Positions 1-9,117 of a stretch of DNA of 64,000 nucleotides are shown here, one piece after another; within the stretch, counting starts at the first letter, position 1; each line of letters starts with the position of its first letter. The notes below the pieces were generated by a model. That model was not told where the DNA came from. It searched no databases and was given only the letters and a program-made list of their open reading frames with translations. A program made the translations under genes and the position numbers. The stretch covers positions 33,518-97,517 of the forward strand of contig NZ_JAMZCY010000012.1 of assembly GCF_024519285.1 (NCBI RefSeq), read 5' to 3'. The DNA comes from Cohnella sp. WQ 127256. GTDB taxonomy: Bacteria > Bacillota > Bacilli > Paenibacillales > Paenibacillaceae.

Positions 1-2
1 TA

Positions 3-539
3 TTAAATTTCTCCATAGTTAGACTCCTTTCTACCATATGCAATATTAAGATATTTACCTATGTTATCTTTGGCTCGTTGATATTGTTTACGTAGTGTAG
101 CTGGAGAACTTCCTGTAAGCAAAGATAGTTCCTCGTAACTTTGCCCATCCATAACTCGCCCGTAAAGCAGCGCACGTTCCATAGGTTTAAGCTTCTGTAA
201 GGCACGAAGCATCTCATCACTCAAACCTTTATCCTTCTCTGGTAAAACGACTTCACTACGAATATCATAAAAATATAGGATTTTACGCTTCTTTAGTTGA
301 TTTAAACAGCGATTATAAGTAATTTTGTACAACCATGCGGAAAGGTTATTGCCATCAAAAGTATTCCGATTTTGATAAGCTGAAAGAAAAACTTCTTGTA
401 CAATATTTTCTGCTTCATGATAATCACATAGAATCGCCGTTGCATAGCGAAGGAGTTTTTCACCATAGAGATTAATTATCTCTTCCAGTTCATCTTCTCC
501 GCCATTAACGAACCTTTTTCCAAAGTCTATTTCCTCCAT
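3..539 (-). CDS. ECF-type RNA polymerase sigma factor
   Basis: This 178-residue protein directs RNA polymerase to a small regulon. Region 2 is seen at about residues 20-85 (ending in the SAWLYKITYNRCLNQLKKRK stretch), and region 4 with its helix-turn-helix at about 110-165 (ALLYGRVMDGQSYEELSLL). The length is normal for the ECF group. The ATG is preceded by AAAGGAGGTGA. The stop codon lies at the window edge; ECF genes are usually followed by an anti-sigma gene, which would lie outside the window. The regulon cannot be inferred here. Confidence 0.9.
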   Translation of the reverse strand: MEEIDFGKRFVNGGEDELEEIINLYGEKLLRYATAILCDYHEAENIVQEVFLSAYQNRNTFDGNNLSAWLYKITYNRCLNQLKKRKILYFYDIRSEVVLPEKDKGLSDEMLRALQKLKPMERALLYGRVMDGQSYEELSLLTGSSPATLRKQYQRAKDNIGKYLNIAYGRKESNYGEI

Positions 540-662
540 AAGCTCACCTCCTTTTATTTATCAGTCGACTGTACCCTTATAACAGTTCAAAGAGCTGTTT
601 TGTGACATCATTATTAATTTAAGGCGGTTTTCTAAAATATTGTTGCTTTAGAAAGCAAAAGT

Positions 663-690
663 TTGTTGTTCTCCAGATTTAGTATATAAT
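663..690 (+). promoter_or_regulatory. Candidate sigma-A promoter
   Basis: TTGTTG at 663-668 and TATAAT at 685-690 are separated by 16 bases and lie about 45-55 bases upstream of the plus-strand oxidoreductase gene. This rests on consensus match only. Confidence 0.35.
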
Positions 691-734
691 TAAAAATATA
701 AATGAAACGTGGTTTTATAGAGTGAAACAAGAGG

Positions 735-1727
735 GTGGTTGATATTAAAGCAATTATTGTAGAACAGTTTGGCTCAACCGATAATATGAAATATGTAGAT
801 GTTGAAATACCTTCTATAAGTTCAAAACAAGTCTTAATTCGTGTAATGGTGACAAGTGTTAATTTTGCAGATGTTAAAGCGAGATATGGCAACAAAGGAC
901 AGGGGAAACTTCCGTTTATTCCTGGACTTGAGGCATCGGGTATCATTGAACAAGTTGGAGATGAAGTAACATCCTTTTTTGTAGGTCAAAGAGTAATGGC
1001 GTTTCCTCAAAACGGTTCGTATGCAGAGTACATTATTGCAGATGAAAATTTAACTTTTGCAATTCCTGATAATATTAGTTTTGACGTTGCAGGTTCATGT
1101 GGTATTGTCTCATTTTTGTCCTATAAACTGCTTGCTGACGTAGCTAAATTACAAGATAGAGATAAGGTTCTCATTCATTCTGCCTCTGGAGGAGTGGGAA
1201 CAACAGCTATTCAAGTCGCCAGAGCATTAGGTGCAAAAACTATTATTGGAACTGTAGGTAATGAAACAAAGATTTCTGTGGCATTAGAAGCTGGAGCAGA
1301 TCATGTGTTATGCTACACAAATGAAAATTTTTCACAGACAGTTAATGAATTAACTGATGGTAAGGGTGTCAATATTATATTGGATTCCATTGGTGGAGAA
1401 ATAACGGAGCAAAGCATGAATTGTCTATCTAAATATGGACGCTTAGTTGTATTCGGAAATTCAAGCGGAAAATATGGACAACTTCAAACAAGTGAACTCC
1501 ATTCAAGTTGTCGTTCTGTTCTTGGGTTTAGCTTGGGAACAACAAGAAAAGAACAGCCAGAAGTATTAAAGGATACTTCATTACAAGTATTCCGCATGTT
1601 AGAAAGTGGGCAAATTACGATTAAAATAAGTGAAAAATTACCCTTGAAAGATGCTTCGTTAGCACATCAATTAATCGAAAGCAGGAATAGCACTGGAAAG
1701 GTTCTATTGTATATTGTGAACTCATAA
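735..1727 (+). CDS. Zinc-independent MDR oxidoreductase, NADPH:quinone reductase-like
   Basis: This cytosolic medium-chain reductase probably uses NADPH to reduce quinone- or enone-type substrates. The GroES-like half is at about residues 1-125. The Rossmann half follows, with the nucleotide-binding motif SASGGVGTTAIQ. The catalytic-zinc ligands of alcohol dehydrogenases are absent, which fits the quinone-reductase branch. The GTG at 735 directly abuts the purine-rich GAGG. A better spaced start is ATT at 747, which would give the N-terminus (M)KAIIVEQFG usual in this family. The physiological substrate is unknown. A terminator follows at 1755. Confidence 0.85.
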   Translation: MVDIKAIIVEQFGSTDNMKYVDVEIPSISSKQVLIRVMVTSVNFADVKARYGNKGQGKLPFIPGLEASGIIEQVGDEVTSFFVGQRVMAFPQNGSYAEYIIADENLTFAIPDNISFDVAGSCGIVSFLSYKLLADVAKLQDRDKVLIHSASGGVGTTAIQVARALGAKTIIGTVGNETKISVALEAGADHVLCYTNENFSQTVNELTDGKGVNIILDSIGGEITEQSMNCLSKYGRLVVFGNSSGKYGQLQTSELHSSCRSVLGFSLGTTRKEQPEVLKDTSLQVFRMLESGQITIKISEKLPLKDASLAHQLIESRNSTGKVLLYIVNS

Positions 1728-1751
1728 ACGGTAGATGTAATACAGAACTTC

Positions 1752-2243
1752 TTACAAGAATCCAATAGCATCGGGTGTAATGCTACTGGATTCTTGTTTT
1801 TTCATGCAAATTATCCCACATTGAATGATTGTCGTAGTGAAATTTGGTTTATGGCACGATGCTAAAAGTATCGAGTTGGATACTAATTTATCATCTTGTT
1901 TCTTGTTCAGTTCAAGGAACCGATGCCAAAACAAGTAGTTATCTTCAACCATCATCAAAAAATATCGCATCCACTTCTCTGGATTGTGTGTGCCTGAGAG
2001 AGGTGTTCCGCTTATATCGTTGAAGCTTTTTCCGCAATCTTTGCACAAATATCGTTGGCGTTCACGGTATGTTCCTTTTCGCTTCACACGAAGACTTCCG
2101 CAATGAACACATGCTAATCCGTTCCGAAAACGAGCTTCACGAATACCTTCATATAACCCAATAACTTTTCTGGGTTCGGCATTCACATCATTCTTTATCG
2201 CTTCAAACAACTGTCTTTTGTCTTCCTCAGACAAGTTCCGCAT
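1752..2243 (-). pseudogene. IS1595-family transposase, N-terminal remnant
   Basis: From MRNLSEEDKRQLFEAI the protein has the IS1595/ISXO2 N-terminal zinc ribbon (CVHCGS ... CKDCGKSF) and the following SGTPLSGTHNPEKW segment. Similarity stops soon after, and the DDE catalytic part is missing. The last 60 or so residues read through unrelated sequence and a terminator hairpin. Intact family members are usually about 290-330 residues, so this is a dead fragment. The open frame extends further upstream to 2363, but that part has no family features. Confidence 0.75.
1755..1803. terminator. Rho-independent terminator
   Basis: AAGAATCCA.TAGCAT pairs with ATGCTA.TGGATTCTT (stem about 15 bp, 8-base loop) and is followed by GTTTTTT. 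It ends the oxidoreductase gene. It also supplies the spurious C-terminus of the transposase remnant on the other strand. Confidence 0.8.
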
Positions 2244-2367
2244 ATAGCAACAATCTTTTAGAAAACCGCCTAATTTAATCGATATTTTATTAATTAAAAA
2301 TGAAAGTGGATAATGCAAGTCGATTTTCATCACCAAGGTATAGCCAGCCCATGTCGGGTACACTAAA

Positions 2368-2405
2368 AATAGCCAACCCCTTGATGATAAAGGGGTTGGC
2401 TATTA
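2368..2405. terminator. Long perfect hairpin, probable terminator
   Basis: AATAGCCAACCCCTT pairs with AAGGGGTTGGCTATT around a 6-base loop. It lies just upstream of the transposase remnant. It may be a bidirectional terminator or part of an old IS end. Confidence 0.6.
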
Positions 2406-2500
2406 AGTTTCAATGTTGATTTTTAAAATATTGAACATTTGGTTAAAGGAATAGATTTTTTCCTTCCTATAGCTTTCTATATAATGAAGCCCTTGACATA

Positions 2501-2540
2501 TTTGCAAAAACCGAGGCCTATTGGCTTCGGTTTTTGCAAA
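2501..2540 (-). terminator. Rho-independent terminator of the DJ-1/PfpI gene
   Basis: GCAAAAACCGA.GCC pairs with GGC.TCGGTTTTTGC. On the minus strand it carries a T-rich tail and lies about 40 bases after the PfpI-family stop. Confidence 0.75.
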
Positions 2541-2578
2541 TATTGTTCGATATTATCTTTATTGTGAATTCGATTGTT

Positions 2579-3136
2579 CTATCGAAGTAGCTTCAGGAAT
2601 TCTCTCATAAAGCCCGGCAGGTCTGGCCATGCATGGCCGCTAACTAATTTACCATCCACTTGAAGTGTTCCGTCAGCGTACACAGCACCAAGTGATTCTA
2701 CTTCAGCTTTGCAAGCATTGTAGGCACTCACTGTTTTCCCTTGAAAGTACGATTTGTCCTTAAGAGCTACGAAAACCTGTGCACCGTGGCAAATCGATCC
2801 GATCGGCTTATCCTGCTCAATAAAATGTTCGATAATGGCTACTAGGTCCTTATCATTGCGAATATATTCTGGTGCTCTTCCGCCGGGAATAATTAGAGCA
2901 GCATAGTCGGAAGGGTTCACATCTGCGAAGGCAATATCTGATTTCAACAGATGAGCTGGCTTCTCTGTATAGGTATCCCAACCTTCGATGAAATCATGAC
3001 AGACTGTATGTAATACCTTCTGTTGCGGAGATGCGACGATTGCTTCATAGCCTTCTTCAATGAGTCGATACAACGGATAATAGACTTCCAGAACCTCGAC
3101 AGCGTCTCCAGTAACAATCAGTACTTTCTTGGACAT
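2579..3136 (-). CDS. DJ-1/PfpI family protein (class I glutamine amidotransferase-like)
   Basis: This 185-residue cytosolic protein of the DJ-1/PfpI superfamily belongs to a group that includes deglycases, glyoxalase III-like enzymes and proteases. The nucleophile elbow ICHGAQ with its cysteine is in the middle of the chain, preceded by the IIPGGRAPEY segment typical of the PfpI branch. The start is placed at ATG 3136 because GGGAG lies 8 bases upstream; the reading frame stays open a little further without a good site. It appears monocistronic with its own terminator. The exact reaction cannot be told from the sequence. Confidence 0.85.
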   Translation of the reverse strand: MSKKVLIVTGDAVEVLEVYYPLYRLIEEGYEAIVASPQQKVLHTVCHDFIEGWDTYTEKPAHLLKSDIAFADVNPSDYAALIIPGGRAPEYIRNDKDLVAIIEHFIEQDKPIGSICHGAQVFVALKDKSYFQGKTVSAYNACKAEVESLGAVYADGTLQVDGKLVSGHAWPDLPGFMREFLKLLR

Positions 3137-3257
3137 AACAGTCACTCCCAATTGTACATATTTGTTAAATCAAATATATTATAGGAATCCCAGCTATATA
3201 CCGTCAACTGTTTTGTTACGTGTGCCTTTAAGCGGTCATTCTCAACAAGAGCAATCG

Positions 3258-3893
3258 TCATTTCCGGGTTTTCGCCAATTTCTTAATCACTTTCTCCACT
3301 CGCTTTCGTTTTGTGTCTTTTTCAATATCGTCGAGTCGTGAGCAAAGTGTCTTTATGAATAAGTCTTTGTTGTTATCATTAACGATGGATATTGCATTCT
3401 CTGCATACATTGGAAGTTGATTTGTCGGGCATCTCTGAAGCTGTTCGATGAGCAAATTGAATGCATGATCAGTATATTGTTTGAGAGAACAGAGTTTAAT
3501 CAGGATATTTATTCCATGATCTTTGGTGATTACCGATCCTTTGTTTGCAATTCCAACAATTTTGTCAAGTGATAAATAAATGGTTTCCGGATTTTCAAGA
3601 GTTATCGCGTCTAGTGCTGTCATAGCCCCCCAAACAAGTCGATTGTTCCCATGATCAAGTAATGCTATAAACTCTTTGCTGTATGCAGCAACTAAAGACG
3701 GCTTGAGTTCTCCAATTTCATAGAGTACTTTAATGCAGTCGCTTTGAATATTCTTATCCCTGTTATACAGATTATCAAGCAGTTCTTTCACTGCTTCCCT
3801 ATCTTCTCGGTCGGCAATAAATTTCGCCAGTTCCTGATTGGGACCTTCGTCTTTACGATTGAGTGAGGTTGCTAATTTGTCGATTATGGTCAT
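3258..3893 (-). CDS. HEAT-repeat-like protein
   Basis: This 211-residue soluble, helix-rich protein shows repeated paired amphipathic helices resembling HEAT repeats (for example around NRDKNIQSDCIKVLYEIGEL and HGNNRLVWGAMTALDAI). It has no signal peptide and a very basic C-terminus (TKRKRVEKVIKKLAKTRK). Its start overlaps the stop of the truncated regulator gene upstream by 4 bases, implying translational coupling. The function is probably protein-protein binding; no partner can be named. Confidence 0.6.
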   Translation of the reverse strand: MTIIDKLATSLNRKDEGPNQELAKFIADREDREAVKELLDNLYNRDKNIQSDCIKVLYEIGELKPSLVAAYSKEFIALLDHGNNRLVWGAMTALDAITLENPETIYLSLDKIVGIANKGSVITKDHGINILIKLCSLKQYTDHAFNLLIEQLQRCPTNQLPMYAENAISIVNDNNKDLFIKTLCSRLDDIEKDTKRKRVEKVIKKLAKTRK

Positions 3894-4273
3894 CTGATTT
3901 TCTCCTTACATAGATTCTTTAATGTAATCAATAGCGAGATAAAAAACGATCGATATCTAGAAGGGCACAGTTCACGATTTAGGCTGATGGATGCGTGCGT
4001 AATCTTCAGATAGCTGTCAATTCTCGGAACGGATTCTCGAAGATCGTGAAGAAGCTTCCGCAAATTAGACAACGCTTGCTTCTCGGTGGAGTCAGGCCAG
4101 AATAGATAAGCGATTTGCCTTCTGCTGGGAGGCGCGTCAAAAGCGAGAATCAAGTAAGCCAGCAGCAGAGCAGCTTTTTTGCCGGGGATTTCCGATAGCT
4201 CTTCGCCTTCGAGGGTAATTTTCAAACAGCCTAACAACTGAAAAGTGCAGCCTGCTAATGAGCTCCCCTCCAA
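3890..4273 (-). pseudogene. Truncated SARP/BTAD-type transcriptional regulator
   Basis: Residues about 10-95 match the N-terminal winged-helix domain of large SARP-type activators (FQLLGCLKITLEGEEL ... LLLAYLILAF ... FWPDSTEKQALSNLRKLLHDLR). The bacterial transcriptional activator domain and everything after it are missing, and the last 30 residues look unrelated. It is either a decayed gene or an unusual stand-alone DNA-binding domain. The 4-base overlap with the HEAT-like gene would keep the pair co-translated. Confidence 0.6.
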
Positions 4274-4350
4274 TCGCCAATCGGATCGTTGTCAATTGTA
4301 TTCGCTTTTTATGCGGAAATCCCCTTCGATAAGCCGTGAAACACTAAAAA

Positions 4351-4376
4351 AGATCCTTTGACGTGATCAAAGGATC
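4351..4376. terminator. Hairpin, probable terminator
   Basis: AGATCCTTTGA pairs with TCAAAGGATCT around a 4-base loop, with an A-run on the left side. This fits a terminator for minus-strand transcripts. Confidence 0.55.
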
Positions 4377-4420
4377 TAAATGGAATTGATATCGAGATAT
4401 CCGGGGTGAGAAGTCTTATC

Positions 4421-4467
4421 TAACGCCCCCGACCTTTCCGGCTTCAGCGGAACGGTTGGGGGCGTTA
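4421..4467. terminator. GC-rich hairpin after the GH125 operon
   Basis: TAACGCCCCC pairs with GGGGGCGTTA, with an inner TTCCG/CGGAA stem. It lies about 65 bases past the last gene of the glycan operon. It lacks a clear T-run, so it may act as an mRNA 3'-stabilising stem as well as a terminator. Confidence 0.55.
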
Positions 4468-4531
4468 AGGCGCAACAGCTGCAACAGCATTTTGCGGAGG
4501 GTTCAGACGATGTGTCTGCTCTATTTGTTCT

Positions 4532-5854
4532 TTATTCGAACAAACCGCGATCCATTGCTTTATTGATCAGCATGGCGAACATGCTGTTAGACCAAGCGAA
4601 CCACGCTCTCGTAAATTGCGTTGGATCGTCTGCATGAAAGCCTTCATGCATATATCCTGTGCCTGCGTCCGTCGCTTCCATCATGTTAATCATTTCCATC
4701 ATTTCTTCATCAGTGGAAGCTGTTAACCCCTGCATGGAAAGCGCTAAATGCCACACATAATCCGGTGGAGTATGAGGACTACCAATCCCTTTGGCTACTT
4801 TGCCTTCATAATAATAAGGGTTATCCTTACTGAGAATGAATTTCCGTGTATTTTGATAGATAGGATCTTCATTTGATATATAACCGATATAAGGAATCGA
4901 CATGAGAGATGGTGTTCCTGCATCATCCATTAAGCAGTAGTTCCCAAATCCATCCGTTTCAAATGCATAGATAGGACCGTATTTAGGATGATTATAAATC
5001 CCATATAATCGAATGCCATGCTCAATTTCTTCCTCAAGCTTAGCCATTTCCTTAACGAAGAGTTCATCACGGTACACATACCGAGCAATCTCCTGCATTT
5101 GACGTAGAACTGCAACGGCAAACATATTTGAAGGAATATTGTAATGGAAATCGCAGGCATCATCGCTTGCCCGGAATCCGGACCAGATCATCCCGGTATA
5201 ATTGACTGTCATGCCCTTGCCTTCGTTACGCAGGGTATCAATGGCTGGGCAATTACGGCGCATGAACGTATAAGGGGACTCTTCACCATGACGCTGCTCT
5301 ACCTTCCACAAATCAACTATTGCCCGCATAGCCAACTTGAAATTCTCATCGAAAATATTCGTTTTGCCCGTTTCTTTCCACAATAAGTAGGCAAGCTGCA
5401 TCGGGAAACAAATCGAGTCAAGCTCAAACTTCCGTTCCCATACCCACGGGGACATGTCCGTTTCATCATTCGCATCCCAATGCCAATCGTTCGGACCTTC
5501 ATTAAAGGCATTGGCATAAGGATCTTTGAGAATATAAAACATTTGACGTTGAATCAAGCCACCAATAATCCGTTGTAATTCCACATCATCTTTGGCAAAA
5601 GGTACATAGTGACGCACCTGCTCGACAGAATCACGCAACCACATAGCCGGAATATCGCCTGTAATGACAAAGGTCGTGCCGTCATCCATCAATTTGGTCG
5701 TCGTTTCCAATGTATTCGGAAAACAATTCTTAAACAGAGTGAGTAGCTTCGGACGATTCGCAAGCTTTTGCTCTGCATTTTGTAGTACCTGCTCCACACC
5801 TTTAGGCATGGACATCGATCCTGCATCAATTTTAGGCAGCCTAAAACGTTCCAT
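4532..5854 (-). CDS. GH125 exo-alpha-1,6-mannosidase
   Basis: This 440-residue, metal-independent alpha-mannosidase of glycoside hydrolase family 125 (formerly DUF1237) is predicted to release mannose from alpha-1,6-linked mannosides. The family signature TGDIPAMWLRDSVEQVRHY is near residue 65, followed by NDWHWDANDETDMSPWVWERKFELDSIC. There is no signal peptide, so it should act in the cytosol on imported oligosaccharides. It is the last gene of the transporter operon, 24 bases after a permease gene. AAGGAGGATC precedes the ATG. Family assignment is confident; the natural substrate is inferred. Confidence 0.9.
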   Translation of the reverse strand: MERFRLPKIDAGSMSMPKGVEQVLQNAEQKLANRPKLLTLFKNCFPNTLETTTKLMDDGTTFVITGDIPAMWLRDSVEQVRHYVPFAKDDVELQRIIGGLIQRQMFYILKDPYANAFNEGPNDWHWDANDETDMSPWVWERKFELDSICFPMQLAYLLWKETGKTNIFDENFKLAMRAIVDLWKVEQRHGEESPYTFMRRNCPAIDTLRNEGKGMTVNYTGMIWSGFRASDDACDFHYNIPSNMFAVAVLRQMQEIARYVYRDELFVKEMAKLEEEIEHGIRLYGIYNHPKYGPIYAFETDGFGNYCLMDDAGTPSLMSIPYIGYISNEDPIYQNTRKFILSKDNPYYYEGKVAKGIGSPHTPPDYVWHLALSMQGLTASTDEEMMEMINMMEATDAGTGYMHEGFHADDPTQFTRAWFAWSNSMFAMLINKAMDRGLFE

Positions 5855-5877
5855 AATGAAGTGATCCTCCTTAATCC

Positions 5878-6726
5878 TTATCCTTTTACAGCTCCCGCTG
5901 TCATACCTTGCATAACTTTCTTAGCGAAAGCCAAGTACACGATGATTACCGGCAAGACCACAATAGCCATAGCCGCAAGCATCTGCGTATAGTTAGCCGT
6001 GTATTGTCCGTTGAAATTAGTCAATCCGATCGGCAAGGTACGTAAGTCCGCACTCTCAATAAGTACAAGAGCAAACGGGAATTCGTTCCAGGCACCGAGG
6101 AAAAACAAAATGATCGCTGTCGAAATGACCGGCAAACAGAGTGGAAATACGATGCTTAACACCGTTCTCGTCGAGCTGCTGCCATCGATACAAGCGGCTT
6201 CTTCCACATCAAGCGGCACCGTCTTAATAAAGTTCTCGAACAAAAAGATAGCCATCGATAAATTAAAGGCTACATAAGGGAAAATAAGCGTGATCTGTTT
6301 ATTCAACAGTCCCAATGCTTTGAATTCAATGAAGATAGGAATTAGCAATCCGTGAATCGGAATAAGCATACCCGTCAGGAACATGAAATAAATGACATTA
6401 CGGAAAGGGAACTTAAACCGCGCTAAGATGTAGGCGGTAAAGAAACCAAACAAAATCGTAAATATAACAGTAAAGAAGCTGACAAAAGCACTATTCCAAA
6501 AATACGAACCCATCTTCCCAATTTCGAACGCATCGATATAGTTTTGGAATTGAGGCTTGGTAGGTAATGACATAATATTGAGGCTAAATTCTCGCTCTGT
6601 TTTCAAAGAAGAATATAACATCCAAATCAAAGGAAAAATACACGACAAGGATACAGCGAACATAAAGACGTTAATCCCAATTCGCCCGATTCTATTGCCT
6701 GTCTTAGTCACGATTTTTCCCTCCAA
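5878..6726 (-). CDS. Carbohydrate ABC transporter permease, MalG/LplC type
   Basis: This inner-membrane subunit has six predicted helices and the EAA loop EAACIDGSSSTRTVLSIVFP, which contacts the ATPase. Its 282 residues are normal for the family. It overlaps the previous permease gene by 23 bases. No ATPase is encoded in the operon, so a shared MsmX-type ATPase is expected, as in many Bacillales sugar importers. Confidence 0.9.
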   Translation of the reverse strand: MEGKIVTKTGNRIGRIGINVFMFAVSLSCIFPLIWMLYSSLKTEREFSLNIMSLPTKPQFQNYIDAFEIGKMGSYFWNSAFVSFFTVIFTILFGFFTAYILARFKFPFRNVIYFMFLTGMLIPIHGLLIPIFIEFKALGLLNKQITLIFPYVAFNLSMAIFLFENFIKTVPLDVEEAACIDGSSSTRTVLSIVFPLCLPVISTAIILFFLGAWNEFPFALVLIESADLRTLPIGLTNFNGQYTANYTQMLAAMAIVVLPVIIVYLAFAKKVMQGMTAGAVKG

Positions 6727-7591
6727 TCAACTGGCTAATAATAATCAGCCCAACGCTTAACACCATAATCCCAACGGAAATCGTACTTCCGTAACCGAGC
6801 TTGTACGCTTTGAAAGATGTGTCATAGGCATACTGTGCCATAACGGTCGAGCTACTGCCCGGGCCGCCACCTGTCATAACGAAAATACTATCGAATGCCT
6901 TCATATTCCCCGCTATACAGAGCATGATGGCAATTTTTATCGTGGAGGATAGTAACGGAAGTGTAATAAATCGCATTTTCTTGAACCCTGTTGCACCATC
7001 TAGCTCAGCCATCTCATAGACCTCATTGTTAATACTTTGCATCGCGGCCAAGAAGATAATGAGGTAGAACCCAATATATTGCCAAACAATCGGCACTGTA
7101 ACGGAGTACATTACAATTTTAGGATCATCTAACCAAGGTCTGATCCACGACTCTAGGCCAACCGTTTGCAGGAACCAATTTAACATCCCAGCGTCCTGGT
7201 TATAGATCATTCCCCACAAAAATCCGATAACTACGGATGATAGAACAACTGGAATGAAAATAACGGTACGGTGAAATCCCTTCAACTTCACAACTTTGGA
7301 CATCAAAAAGATACTGATAACGAAAGCAATCCCAATCTGACCAAAAACACTAAAAAATACGATAAGCAAGTTATTCAAAAAGGCGTTCCAGAAAAGACTA
7401 TCCGTAAGTAATGTCATATAATTATCAAGCCCGATAAAGTCCATTTTGGGACCGCCTGACCATTTGAAAAAGCTGTATCTTACAGCCAATATGACCGGGA
7501 CGAGAACCATAAAAGCAAACAAAATCACACTCGGCAGCAAATATATGAGGAACGTAGTCCGTTTAGGGCGGATGGCCGTTGAATCATTCAT
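6704..7591 (-). CDS. Carbohydrate ABC transporter permease, MalF/LplB type
   Basis: This first permease of the pair has 295 residues, a hydrophobic N-terminal helix and five more predicted helices. The EAA loop is EMAELDGATGFKKMRFITLP. It pairs with the downstream MalG-type subunit to form the channel and lies about 80 bases after the binding-protein gene. The substrate is inferred from the neighbouring mannosidase to be a mannose-containing oligosaccharide. Confidence 0.9.
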   Translation of the reverse strand: MNDSTAIRPKRTTFLIYLLPSVILFAFMVLVPVILAVRYSFFKWSGGPKMDFIGLDNYMTLLTDSLFWNAFLNNLLIVFFSVFGQIGIAFVISIFLMSKVVKLKGFHRTVIFIPVVLSSVVIGFLWGMIYNQDAGMLNWFLQTVGLESWIRPWLDDPKIVMYSVTVPIVWQYIGFYLIIFLAAMQSINNEVYEMAELDGATGFKKMRFITLPLLSSTIKIAIMLCIAGNMKAFDSIFVMTGGGPGSSSTVMAQYAYDTSFKAYKLGYGSTISVGIMVLSVGLIIISQLIGGKNRD

Positions 7592-7671
7592 AATACTCCT
7601 CCTTCGAACTTTGAAAATAATATTCTCCTGAGCAGTATGCCCAGGAGAATATCGACAAACTGTTTAGCTTG

Positions 7672-8991
7672 TTACTTCGTTTCAGCTTCGAATTCTTTTT
7701 GAAGAACTTCTGCTGCTTTTTCTGGCGTATACTTACCAATCATCATCTCTTGCAGTGTCGTATTCATGGCCTCCGTTAATCCCGGAGACATACGCGTATC
7801 ATAGATTGGCGTATATTTCGTTGTTTCCAACAATTGAACAAGCTGTTTGCTCATTGGTGATAACTCGATGCTGTCAATGTCCTCTACTTTACTGGAAGGA
7901 ATATCTCCATACTCCAATATCAGTTTCGCTGCCGTAGAATCCGTTAGGCTTTTAATCAATTTCTGAATATCATCCAATTTCGCTGGATCTACTTTCGCAT
8001 TAACCGCGTAAGCCCAACCGCCGCCGCCTGATACACTGTTTTGCGCGCCTTTAGCACCCTCAATCGCTGGGAATACCGCAAGACCCGTTTTCTCAACAAT
8101 TTCTTTCGGTGCAGTTGCTTCTAAAGCATTCGCTGCCCAAGAGCCTTCAATGAACATTGCTGATTTGCCATTATAATAACTCGTTCTTTGTTGATTATTA
8201 TCAATACTGTTCATGTCCTTATTGAATGCCCCGATATTCACGAGGTTTTGCAACGCGCCTAAAGCTTGCACAAATTCTGGATCTGTAAACTTCGCGCCTT
8301 GATTGGAAACTAGGCTATTGAACCATTCAGTACCTGTAAAGCGGTCACCTAAAGTACTAATATAAGAGGAGTTCACAACCCATTTCCCCTTGTTGCCGAG
8401 TGAGATCGGTGTAACCTTTTGCTCAACCAATTTTTTAATTAGAGTCTCGAACTCCGTCCAAGTTTTAGGGAACTCTGCGAATCCCGCATTGGCGATCAAG
8501 TCCTTGTTGTAGTAAATAACATGCGTTGGTCCGCCAGACATTTGCACGCCGTATGTTTTACCGTCAACGATATAAGGATCTAGACTTCCTTCAACAAATC
8601 CATCTTTCCATGATGCATCCTTATCTAGCAGATCATCTAGAGGAAGAAGTAATCCATTATCTACAAATGTAGATACCATCGATGGTTTAACCAGGAACAA
8701 ATCTGGTAATTCATTTGCTGCTGACAATGTTTTAATTTTTGTTTCATAATTATCATGGGATTGAATTTCTTCGTCAAAAGTAACATCGGGATTATCTTTT
8801 TTGAATTTCTCGATTAAGTCGGCTTGATGACTTGGCGGTGTGACGTTTTTGTCATACATATGCATGAACTTGATCTTCGCTTTTTTAACTCCGTCTGTTC
8901 CTTCAGATGCATTGTTGGAGCCGCAAGCTGTCAGAACTGCCAAACTCGAAATAAGTACCGTCGCTGTTACACTTTTAAATCCTCTTTTCAT
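7672..8991 (-). CDS. Extracellular sugar-binding lipoprotein of ABC transporter
   Basis: This 439-residue family 1 solute-binding protein has a lipoprotein signal (LISSLAVLTACGSNN) whose cysteine would be lipidated and anchored outside the membrane. It delivers oligosaccharide to the two permeases downstream. The internal stretch NSVSGGGGWAYAVNAK is typical of this family. It is the first gene of the transport operon and lies just downstream of the regulator gene on the same strand. Confidence 0.9.
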   Translation of the reverse strand: MKRGFKSVTATVLISSLAVLTACGSNNASEGTDGVKKAKIKFMHMYDKNVTPPSHQADLIEKFKKDNPDVTFDEEIQSHDNYETKIKTLSAANELPDLFLVKPSMVSTFVDNGLLLPLDDLLDKDASWKDGFVEGSLDPYIVDGKTYGVQMSGGPTHVIYYNKDLIANAGFAEFPKTWTEFETLIKKLVEQKVTPISLGNKGKWVVNSSYISTLGDRFTGTEWFNSLVSNQGAKFTDPEFVQALGALQNLVNIGAFNKDMNSIDNNQQRTSYYNGKSAMFIEGSWAANALEATAPKEIVEKTGLAVFPAIEGAKGAQNSVSGGGGWAYAVNAKVDPAKLDDIQKLIKSLTDSTAAKLILEYGDIPSSKVEDIDSIELSPMSKQLVQLLETTKYTPIYDTRMSPGLTEAMNTTLQEMMIGKYTPEKAAEVLQKEFEAETK

Positions 8992-9117
8992 AACAACACA
9001 ACTCCCCTTTACGTTTGTCCTTGCTTCTTGTGGTGATAAGGTGAGTATATAAAAGAAAAGGGGGGAAAGAAGTAGACATATCTATGAAAACATCCGTAAA
9101 TCTATCCTATTGATTGT